64,000 nt of DNA, from NCBI GenBank assembly GCA_003116995.1, contig BDSL01000087.1:144001-208000 (forward strand), in the 5' to 3' direction. The DNA comes from Yamagishiella unicocca (Eukaryota; Chlorophyta; Chlorophyceae; Chlamydomonadales; Volvocaceae). The position numbers and the translations under genes were made by a program. Position 1 is the stretch's first letter; every line of letters starts with the position of its first letter. The notes beneath the pieces were generated by a model. It did no database searches and was not told where the DNA came from. It was given only the letters and a program-made list of their open reading frames with translations. Shown one piece after another: positions 12,301 through 20,700 of the stretch.

Positions 12301-12909
12301 ACACCCTCTTCTCCACCCCTCCCCAGGCAAGCCGCCGCCGCCGGCCTGCTCCCCCACGACCTGCTCCGTGAGCTGCTGGGCCTGGCCCTCATGGCTCGGG
12401 CCTCTCCCGAGGGCCAGGTGGCCACCTTCGACTCCAAGCTGACGGCCCTGGAGCACGCGGAGTGGGCGCTGGAGGAGGACGACGAGGAGGCGCTGGGGCT
12501 GGGGCTGGCGGAGGACGACGAGGTGGAGAGCGAGGGCGGCCGGGGGGGCCTGGAGGAGGAGGACGACATGCTGGGGCAGCTGGAGGAGATGCGGGTGGGG
12601 GCGGGGGCTGCGGAGGAGGAGGACGACGAGGAGGAGGGGGGGCGGCCGGGCGGGGCGAGGGACCGGCTGGCGGGGCTGGGGGCGGAGGGCGGGTTGGCCG
12701 GGGGGGATGACGAGGAGGGCTCCCTGTACTTCGATGACGACGAGGAGGGAGGGGGCGCGGCAGCGGGCGGCAGGGCGGCGGGCGGCATTGGCGGCGGGTA
12801 TATGGGGCTCAGTGAGTTTGGCGCTGGGGGCCGCAGCAGCCGTAGCGGGGGGAGAGCGGGGCGGGGGGCGGGGGGGTTCGAGGACGACGGTGACGCGGAC
12901 TTTAATTAG
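308..12909 (+). CDS. SAP domain + tandem D-Ala-D-Ala-ligase-like fusion protein (5' end not resolved)
   Basis: Predicted exons: 308-560, 839-877, 995-1214, 1551-2205, 2447-2666, 2877-3126, 3264-3382, 3560-3963, 4220-4673, 4855-4929, 5091-5153, 5352-5450, 5616-5897, 6137-6289, 6603-7073, 7559-8143, 8357-8470, 8717-8822, 9001-9152, 9777-9969, 10464-10525, 10760-10858, 11127-11915, 12118-12203, 12327-12909. All 24 introns are GT-AG and every phase closes, giving about 2,174 residues. The start lies upstream, since exon 308 begins inside a codon. A SAP motif (LRTLREELDARGLPTSGG) sits near residues 50-84. Module 1 (about 170-720) and module 2 (about 1410-2005) each follow the D-Ala-D-Ala ligase order: a lid/GxPYVG-like segment (HVGSGAEAAELAQD; GVPYVGPGSQQMSLLWDK), a VxRP phosphate-loop strand, and a C-terminal ATP-grasp strand (module 2: VVYDINANPDLGGDSPIY). 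Land plants are known to carry a double ligase used for plastid peptidoglycan; the SAP fusion is the unusual part. The tail (about 2010-2174) is strongly acidic. Several catalytic positions look altered, so activity is uncertain. Confidence 0.8.
578..633 (-). repeat. Intronic dispersed repeat, copy 1 (antisense to host gene)
   Basis: The reverse complement reads AAAACGTCTGGTCTAAACGG then a T-rich run, then GCATCCACGGG and CTTCCTC. It shares this core with copies at 6056, 7416, 25511, 51297 and 56028. It lies about 18 bp after the 5' splice site of intron 561-838 and is antisense to the gene. Confidence 0.75.
1216..1320. repeat. Intronic minisatellite, about 29-bp unit
   Basis: Three to four copies of a unit containing GAGCTGGGCGGCAGGGGGG and GGCATAC follow the 5' splice site at 1215. 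The last copies are truncated. The tract is open in several frames but belongs to intron 1215-1550. Confidence 0.8.
6056..6122 (+). repeat. Intronic dispersed repeat, copy 2 (sense)
   Basis: It carries CTCCAGCGTGCATCTCGAAA, CGTCTTTCCTAACCGGTTTT and GCATCCACGGGTCTTCC in order. It ends about 14 bp before the acceptor of the exon at 6137 and has the same orientation as the gene. Confidence 0.8.
6296..6432. repeat. Purine-rich [15 protein letters not shown] minisatellite in an intron
   Basis: A one-sided purine tract of imperfect GAGGCGGGGG units follows the 5' splice site at 6290. It could form triplex or quadruplex structure; no coding meaning. Confidence 0.8.
7416..7520 (+). repeat. Intronic dispersed repeat, copy 3 (sense, long form)
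   Basis: About 105 bp, nearly identical to 56028-56132 in another gene. It begins with an ACCTTCGGCTTTAGTATCCC block, continues through GCATGCATCTCAAAACGTCT and GCATCCACGGGTCTTCC, and lies about 40 bp before the acceptor of the exon at 7559. Confidence 0.9.
9325..9495 (+). repeat. 171-bp intronic repeat, copy A (SINE-like?)
   Basis: About 97% identical by eye to 10108-10278, exactly 783 bp downstream, in the next intron of the same gene. It contains ATTAGTTTTTTCGACCTAC and a weak RNA polymerase III B-box resemblance near its 3' part. A tRNA-derived SINE is possible but not shown. Confidence 0.85.
10108..10278 (+). repeat. 171-bp intronic repeat, copy B (SINE-like?)
   Basis: Second copy of the 9325-9495 repeat, in intron 9970-10463. 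The few differences include C/T at the GACCGYTCAG site and CCTCGAAACCC in place of CTTCAAAACCC; copy B is closer to a B-box consensus. Confidence 0.85.
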
Positions 12910-13940
12910 GGTGTGCCGCCCTCGAGTTGGCTCTTCGGGCGGCGCAGTGGCGGGGTAGCGCTAGGAACTAGGAAGAGGCGGTGGGTTGGGTTGAGGTGTA
13001 TAAGGCCCCTGCTGGCAGCCGGGGAGCCGCCGCTGATTGCGCTTCGTGACGCGGTGCGGCGGTGGATTGGGGGGAAGGTAGGGAGCCGCCGGCTCTGCTA
13101 CTATGCTATAGCGGCCCGGAGGGGGTCCGGCGCCTTTTAGACGCGACTAAAGCCTCGGATCGCCATATAGGCTATATCGTTATCGGACCACATCCTACAG
13201 TACCATGACGGCACTGGTGACCCTGGCAGCTTAGCCGCACTGTCGAAGGCTGTGATGGTCCTCCGCGCGAAGATGATGACTGTACGGTAACCTGTGTGAG
13301 TGTGACTCAGTGCCGGCCTCAGGACTTCGCTCGTGTGGAGCCGTGGCGCTGGAAGGCAGTGGAGCACTAGCCAGGGGCGGGGGAGAGAAGTGGGCTGGCG
13401 GGCTCCTCCTCTACAGCGCTGCTCGGCAAGCACCCTACCTCGCTTGCCGCCCCCTGCCCCGTTCCCTCCCTGGACCGCTTCGAAACCACTGAGAGCACCT
13501 TGCGCCTGCGGCCCTAGGTACCCGCGGAAAGGCCCTACTGCACCTCCTAAACCACAAAGCGTGTCTAGTCCGGAAGCTTATCCTTCCGTTGATCGAGGTG
13601 CGTGCCCTGATGACATTACAGTGGGCGGCTAGCGTCCTCGGTTGCAGCTGCAGTGATTCGTCGCTCGCTAGGTGCCCAGTGGTGGTGGCAGTGGCACCAC
13701 ATTCGGAAGCAGGACCCGCCAGATGATCAGCCGCAGCCGCCCGCAGCTCGCACGATAGCAGCTTACCAGGTCCTGCGCTAACGTCAGCATGTGCATTTCC
13801 TGGCAACCCTACCATACGGCTGCTAGGACACGACGTCACGCTCATCCCGCTGTCGCTTCTTTCCATGGACTAGCGACGCTACCTGGCCAGGTGCCCTCAG
13901 CGCAGTGGGCCCGTTTCGTATGCGATCCGGGCTCCTGATG
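12910..13940. other. Intergenic DNA after the SAP/ligase gene; nothing recognised
   Basis: The first part should hold the 3' UTR of the gene ending at 12909. Open frames here are short, lack recognisable domains and occur on both strands, so I call none of them a gene. Confidence 0.5.
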
Positions 13941-14190
13941 ACGGAATAAGCTGCTGGGCTGCTGCCTGAGGGCCCAGGAACCTCCTGTGCAATGCCAATA
14001 AGTCCTTGGTACACCTGGCCGGTTCGCAGTGTGCTGCCTCAGTTGTCGTCAGGGTCGCATGCGCGAAATCCAAACCCTCCCGATCACGGAATAAGCTGCT
14101 GCGCTGCCGTCTGAGGGCCTAGTACCTCCCGGTATAATACCAATAAGCCCTTGCCACACCTGGCCAGTTCATGATGCGCTGCTTATTTGT
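13941..14190 (+). repeat. Diverged tandem repeat, about 145-bp period, two copies
   Basis: The block starting ACGGAATAAGCTGCTG at 13941 recurs at 14086. Both then show CTGAGGGCC, CCAATAAG, CACCTGGCC and GCTGC in the same order, with scattered substitutions. An old duplication with no coding signal. Confidence 0.7.
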
Positions 14191-15540
14191 CACCGCGGCT
14201 AATGCACGGAAAGTCAACCCATCGGTGCGGGGGCCGGATGGGGAGGCAGGGCGGCAACCCGGGCGACATGGCAGGCCGGGCTCCAGAGGGGGCAGCGGGG
14301 TCTTGCACGCCGGCGAGCCAAGCTGCCAGCAAGGGGTCCGCAGCCCCTTTGCGGCTGCACGCCCCTGCCGACTGAGGGAGGGCGAGGGGCGCACTGGCTG
14401 GGCGGCATGGCCCCGCGCGGTCCTGGCTGCTTGAAACGGATCCACCTCCGACGCACGCGCTCGTTGGTGGTTGCTGCTCGCGCCGCATGACATGATGGTT
14501 GTCAAGGCCTCACACCAGCAGTCCCTCCGCGACAACGATGGCAGGAACGAGGAGCACCACTAGCCAGGACATCCCAACCGTGCAACCGACCCACCGACAG
14601 GCCTGCCAGTCTCACAGCGTCACAGCAGAACACGGTACCGCTAGCTGCCCCCCCCATGCCGCAAAACGCTTCTCCCGTTGGCGATTTCCTATTTCTTCCT
14701 ACGTCGTTTCCGCGGCCTTCCTCGCTAGGCCCCCTGCTGCAAAAGGCAAAGGCTCCGGACCATGCTTCCTCACAGCAGCCCCCTCTCCGTTGCGTCGGGG
14801 ATATCCGGTGTTGGCCAGGAGCACACGAGCCACCAGCAGCCCTCTCTTAGGGCAACGCACGCAGACGCCTCACCAGCCAAAGAAATTTGCAAGACACGTG
14901 GCGCCCAATCACCCTCGCAATACCGCGATCACCGCCACCAGAATAGTCGCGACTGCGCCCTGCACGCTCACGGCGGTGTTGTGCGTGGCCGCCCAGACCC
15001 CGACACCACCGCATCACACCGCCACAGCTTGTGCAGCTGCGCCTCTACCTGGTTTACAACCACCACAACTACCTGGTGTCCGAGCACCACAAGTACCTAG
15101 TGTTCAACGACACCAAATAGCAGAAGCCCAAACAACAACAACAAGCTGGGTTGCGCTACATTGTTGAGTTCTGTAGATAACCCATGTCTCACCAACCTCC
15201 CCCCCCCGGGTCCAGTCGCGTTAACGGTTCTTTTATTGTCACCCCCGGGCCTGCAAGTGGGCGCACCCGGAACCCCTGCACCGCACCCGCCCACCAGTCG
15301 CAGCGATGCCGCCACCAACTGGCGGTAGTTCCTCAACAGCCGAGCAGCACCAGCACTATCGGGGTGCCACATCAGCACTATCGGGGTGTGCCGAGGGGGA
15401 CATTCCCGTCAACTCAATCCCAATCGCCGATTTCGCAGAGGAGTGCGGCTGAATCTCGGGGTGGTTATGGCTGCCGGTCATGGAGGTGATGGTGGCGGTG
15501 GATGTGGTGGGCCCATCGTATGTGAGATTATAGGCGGCAG
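14191..15540. other. Gene-poor stretch; no recognisable product
   Basis: Several open frames of 60-220 codons exist on both strands, but none shows a known domain and no consistent exon chain could be built. It may be decayed mobile-element or intergenic DNA. Confidence 0.4.
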
Positions 15541-15765
15541 TCTTCTCTCGAAGCTGTGTTGGCTGCTGTGTTGGCTGCTGTGGTGTTGGCGGCTGTGGTT
15601 GCGGCTGTGGTGGCTGCTGTGGTGTTGGCTGCTGTGGTGGCGGCTGTGGTTGCGGCTGTGGTGGCTGCTGTGGTGGTGGCTGCTGTGGTGGCTGCTGTGT
15701 TGGCGGCTGTGGTGTTGGCGGCTGTGGTGGCGGCTGTGGTGGCGATTGTGTTGCTGGGCCCGGTG
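15541..15765. repeat. GGCTGTGGTG-type low-complexity tract
   Basis: Interwoven 6- and 12-bp units such as TGGCTGCTG and GGCTGTGGT. The minus strand reads as a Pro/Gln repeat (PPQQPPPQQPP) inside an open frame of 147 codons (15799-15356). It could be a cell-wall-like Pro-rich segment, but no flanking exons were found. Confidence 0.75.
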
Positions 15766-15944
15766 CTGGCCCAGCAGTCGTGGACGTGCTCAGCGGCATG
15801 ACGGTCGCGCCATTAGATGCGGTGCCGGACAGGCGGCCCGTGAGCCTGCCGCTCAGCTGCGGCTTTTCCTGCTGCTCAAGGGAGGGCAGAGCATGGCAGC
15901 AGCGGGGGGGAGTGAGGAAGCCCGTGGAAAGGACATGGGAGTAC

Positions 15945-16275
15945 GTGTGTTTTATAAATGCTGAGCTGAGCCGCGAAGTAGACGTAGCGCGAGGAGACCA
16001 AGGAATCCGGAGTCAGTGCGGGGCGCCAATAGTTACCGAAAGAAGCCCAGACTGGGTCCACGAGAAGCCAGAAGTCCAATTATGTAGCCGGCGGCCGCGC
16101 AGCGCTCCGATAGCCAGAAAGACGGTTGCGCCCCAACAACCGACGCCGCGCTGCTGCGGCGTAGGCGTGGCGCGAAGCACCTACAACTACCTAGCCTATG
16201 TACCTATTTACCTATCCTAGTGCGCAAGGCAGAGGTATAGGTGGCAACTTCGCGTGCAATGCCAGTAACAGACAG
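15945..16275 (+). repeat. 331-bp direct repeat, copy 1 (LTR-like)
   Basis: Identical by eye to 17232-17562. Trimmed to TG...CA it resembles a long terminal repeat flanking about 956 bp. I found no clear primer-binding site, polypurine tract or target duplication, so a miniature LTR element (TRIM) is only one option; recent segmental duplication is the other. Confidence 0.9.
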
Positions 16276-17231
16276 AGTGCCCGGCACAGGAATCCCAGCC
16301 CATGCCAAATGCGAGGAAACTGACCTGGGAAAGGAGAGGAAGAAGGACCAGGCGAAGCAGCAGAACGTTAGCGTTAGGTTGAAGGGCGAGAGAGACATGC
16401 GGGGCGAATGGAAAGGCAGGGACACACGTGAGCGCGCCGCGTCTATGGTAGAGTAGTTAGTAATGCGTTGTAAGGAAAAGAAGTGATGAAGAAAACGCGG
16501 AGATGTGGCATAAGGGCGCAAGCAGGCAATGCCGCGAGCCGTACAGGGATGCACGCAAGCAGGCGCGCTGTGGCACAGAGGGGGAGGGGGAGAGAGAGGG
16601 ATGATGTGGGATGCTGTGATGCGATGGGGCCGGCGGGCGGGCTCACATAGAGCACCCCACCACGCCGGGTGTCCCAAGCGGGTCTGCGCATAGAGCCCAC
16701 CGGGGGAAAACCCGGGGGACCGGGGGGTGGTGCGTGCTCGTGCGGTGTGGGAGGGAAGGACGGCCAGGCGGTATCAGGACGGGCGCAGCCGAGGCGTGCG
16801 GGGTCCGTGTTGAACGTCATCTACCGCTGGTGGGGGTGGGTGGAGTGGGTGGGGTGCACTGGCACGGAGTGGAGGGGCCTTGGGGTGGTAGTCAAAGGCG
16901 TAGTAGTAGGTGTAGTAAGAGACGTAGTAGTAGTCGGAGACGTAGAAGTAGGTATCCGCGGCCCGCTCGGCGAATCCGGCGTGATCCTGAAGTAACCTGT
17001 GGGCCATGCGAGTGCACCTAGCACGCGCCTACGCGAAGCCCACCGCGAGCCAAACCTGAGTGTCCACGAAACAAAAGGATGACTGCGCTGAGCTGAACTT
17101 GGGGACGAGCGGCTTGGGAGACGCTAGGTGTGAGGCTGATGGCTGAAATGGCTGATAGCTGTCCGCTGAGCGGGCTGAACTAACTCAGACCGCGCCCAGG
17201 AGCTGCCCCAGGGAAGCCCAAGTGCATAGTT
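16276..17231. other. Spacer between the two 331-bp repeats
   Basis: No reverse transcriptase, integrase or Gag-like reading frame was seen. It holds a GTAGTAGT-type trinucleotide stretch around 16900-16950. If this is a mobile element, it is non-autonomous. Confidence 0.5.
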
Positions 17232-17562
17232 GTGTGTTTTATAAATGCTGAGCTGAGCCGCGAAGTAGACGTAGCGCGAGGAGACCAAGGAATCCGGAGT
17301 CAGTGCGGGGCGCCAATAGTTACCGAAAGAAGCCCAGACTGGGTCCACGAGAAGCCAGAAGTCCAATTATGTAGCCGGCGGCCGCGCAGCGCTCCGATAG
17401 CCAGAAAGACGGTTGCGCCCCAACAACCGACGCCGCGCTGCTGCGGCGTAGGCGTGGCGCGAAGCACCTACAACTACCTAGCCTATGTACCTATTTACCT
17501 ATCCTAGTGCGCAAGGCAGAGGTATAGGTGGCAACTTCGCGTGCAATGCCAGTAACAGACAG
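17232..17562 (+). repeat. 331-bp direct repeat, copy 2 (LTR-like)
   Basis: Second copy, offset exactly 1287 bp from copy 1. Its right end abuts a GTGTGTGTG run, while copy 1 continues into AGTGCCCGG, which defines the right boundary. Confidence 0.9.
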
Positions 17563-17690
17563 TGTGTGTGTGGCAGGGGTAGCAGCAGCAGCGAAGTTGC
17601 AAGTTGGTGCGGCTGCTGGGCCCCTGGCAGCTGCTGGCGGGGGAGGGGGAGGGACCGCACACAGCTTCCCTCCCGACTCCTTAAGAGTGC

Positions 17691-17695
17691 TTACA
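17691..17695 (-). terminator. TGTAA polyadenylation signal for the M8-like gene
   Basis: TTACA on the plus strand is TGTAA on the minus strand, about 85 bp past the stop codon at 17780-17782. TGTAA is the usual signal in volvocine algae. Confidence 0.55.
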
Positions 17696-17779
17696 CCCGC
17701 CCTAGTGGTCACCGATTCTTTTATGTAACCCCCTTCGTGGTCCTTAGCGTGTTTCCCTCCTCGATTTACTGTGTTCGTG

Positions 17780-20700
17780 TCAACCGGTTCTCTCGCCGCC
17801 CACCCCCCCACCAACCCCACGCCGCTGTACCTCGGAAGCGTGTTTGTGGATGCCGTACACCAGGGCGGCGACCAGGACGAGCAGCAGCACACCGAAAGTG
17901 ATCCCAACCCCCAGGGCCACCTTTTCATCGCCGCTCAAACCGCTGCTGCCGCCGTCGGAAGCTGCGCTCATAGCAAGGAAAGGGGACAGATTGGGGTGGT
18001 GGCGAGGATTAAGGGGGCGGATTAAGGGGGGGACGTTATGCGGAAAAGTTGAAGTTGATAGGCTGCCTGCGGACAGGTAAAGTGGAGGGGGGGTCAGTCG
18101 CTGGCGGCAGCAGCGCGCAGCAGCAGTAGCGGCACGTGGGGTGCGGCCAACAAGGGTGGCGGACCCAAGAGGCACCACCCGCGGGAGGGGGGAGCAGCGC
18201 AGAAGCCCCTGGACACGACATAGGACACCAGACCCAAGGGAACACGACCGCCCTGAACGAACCCACAGCGGACCCGCGGGACACCCACAACGCACGCACG
18301 GCGCGGGCCTTACGTGGCGCAGAGGGCGGCGCCAGGGGAGGCATCGGGGGAGGGGACGGCGGTGATGGCGGTGCTGGCGGGGGGCTGGCTCGGAGCATCA
18401 CCTCGCCCTGCAACGCGGGCGGTTAGGGCGAGTGCGGGGTCGTGGCACCAGAGGTTGTGGCTACTGCTGTGTTGCAGTCATATCGTTGAGGCGGTACCGG
18501 CCTCCCAGACGTCACCACCCGCCCCCTGCTGCCCCCTACCCCGCCCCCCCTCTGCTCCGGCCCCCGCTGCCCCCCGCCCCGCCCACCAGGTACACCAGGC
18601 TGCCGGGCACCAGACCAAAGTCGTAGAGGTCGGAGGAGGGGTCGGAGGAGGGGTCGGAGGAGGCGGCCAGCTCCGCGCTACGGACCGCTTCTTCGAAGAG
18701 CTGTTTCTGCAGACTGCTACTGGCAAGGAAGCGGAACACGACCTGCGGCGGCGGAAGGGCGGCGGAGGGGGGGTTGCGAGAAGGGGGAGAGAGGCGGGGG
18801 TCACAGCAGCGGAGGCGTGAGCTGGGCGCGGGGCTGCGGCCGCAACAGGGGCCCCGGAGTGGTGCGAGGGCTCCAGGGAGGGGCGGTGTGGGCGTGCGGG
18901 GCGGGGGCAGGCCGGTCCTGGCTGCGCACCTGGAGGCCCCAGGGGTTGGTGTCCAGCTGGTCGGGGAAGGAGGACAGGCTGTGGACCCGGGCCACGCTCA
19001 TCTGCTGCTGCAGCCCATCGGCAAGGAACTGCAGCGGGGGCGGCGCGAGGGGGGAGGGGGAGAAAGGGTGAGGCGGGCGGGGGTGAGGGAGGCGGGAACG
19101 GCCAGCTAACGGGAGTCGCTCGGCTGTTGCGTCCAACAACAAAACAACATGGCGACCCGGAAGCCGCCCCCCGCCCCGCCCCTCTCCTCCCACCCTACCG
19201 ACGGAAATGCCAGCTCGCTGATGGCCGGAATGAACTGCGCCTTGCGGGCTTCGAAGCTGGAGAGGGGCACGGTGAGCAGCACAGAGGCCTGCAGGGCAGG
19301 GGGCGACAGGGCCTCCTCGAGCGGGGGGCTCCTCGACGTGGCGGGTGCGGAGCCAGGAGGGGCGCAGCGGCGCACCCCCTGCAGGGCGCCCGGCCCCCTC
19401 CTCGGCCCCCTTATGAGCTCACACGGGCTGCGGCACGAGCGGTGGCCTCGCAGCCACCCCTTCCTCCCCCCTCAGGCCCCCTAGTACAAGGGCTCTCCTC
19501 AAACCCCCCCCCCAAGGTCCACATCTGACGCCGAGCCTCCCCCGTCATCAGCCACCCCCACCCCCCTTCCTCTCTCCTCCTCTCCTAGCCCCCCGCACCT
19601 CCAGCACCGCAAACGCCGCCGCCATCCCCTCCAGGTCCTCGTACGCCAGCGGCCCCAGCTGCTGCTGCTGCTCCGCCACCAGGTCCACCTCACACGCCGC
19701 CCCGCCGTACCCGGGCCGGCAGTAGCACCTCGGCGCGCCCGCCTCCACCCGGCACTCGCCCCCCCTGGGGCTGCACGCGGCTGGCTCACAGCCGCTGGTG
19801 GCGCACACCGCATCATTGTCCGGACAGGGCCCCAGCAGCCCCCTCCGCAAGCCGGACAGCACCCCCGTCAGGTTCAACAGCGCACCGCTGGGGCAGCGCA
19901 GTGAGGTGTCCCCCAGCCGCACCCACAGCCGCCCGGAGGCGTCGCAGCTGCTGTGGAAGCAGCTGGCGCCGGGGAGGGGCGCGGGGTCGGCACTCGGGTA
20001 GACGTATGTGATGCGGCCGGTTGCGGAGGCGAGGCCCCCGGGCCGGGTCACCGACCAGGGCCAGGTCACCGGCATGCAGCGAGAAGCCGCCCCGGCGGTC
20101 CAGCCGAAGGTGCTGCTGGCTTCCGGGTCGCCTCCTGACAGGGTGTATAGCTCTAGCTCGCGGAAGGTGCAGGTGGCGAGGCGGGGGGTGGCGGACGCGA
20201 CGAGGCCGCAGCGGGGCCCGGTGAAGACGGGGTCAGAGCGGCAGGTGCCCACAGCCAGGTTGCCGGGGGCGCACAGCAGCGTGTCCCGGGAGGTGGTGGC
20301 TGCAGCGGGAGGTTGGGTTGGGTTGGGTTGGGTTGGGGCCGGGGTGTGTAGTCTCGTGGCTGGGAGCCGGCCTCTCCGCTCCCTCCGCTCCCGGCCTCCC
20401 TGTCCGCCACTCACCTGGGTCGCAGAGCAGCACCTCCCCGCCGTTCACGCCGTACGTTCCGTTGGTGAGCACGGCGCTGCAGTGTCGGGTGGCCAGCTGG
20501 CAGCCCCCCCCCCGCCCCCAGCTCCAGTAGCCGGCACTGCCAGCCGCCACGTCGTACCAGGTGGTGTCCTGGAGCAAAGCCAGGGTCAGGGCGGTCACCT
20601 GAAGGGGAGGCAGAGGGGAGGGGGGAGGTGGCGAGAAGGCCCCGGTTACACAACATATGGGGGAGGGGGAGGGGAGGCCGGGGGGTTATAGCGCGGCCCA

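Noticed and set aside
14499..15167. 222-codon plus-strand open frame
   Set aside because: Composition is low-complexity (Pro, Thr, His-rich) with no recognisable domain and no splice partners.
16276..17231. Primer-binding site and polypurine tract for an LTR element
   Set aside because: Sequences next to the 331-bp repeats do not match a tRNA 3' end or a purine run, so I did not call a confirmed retrotransposon.
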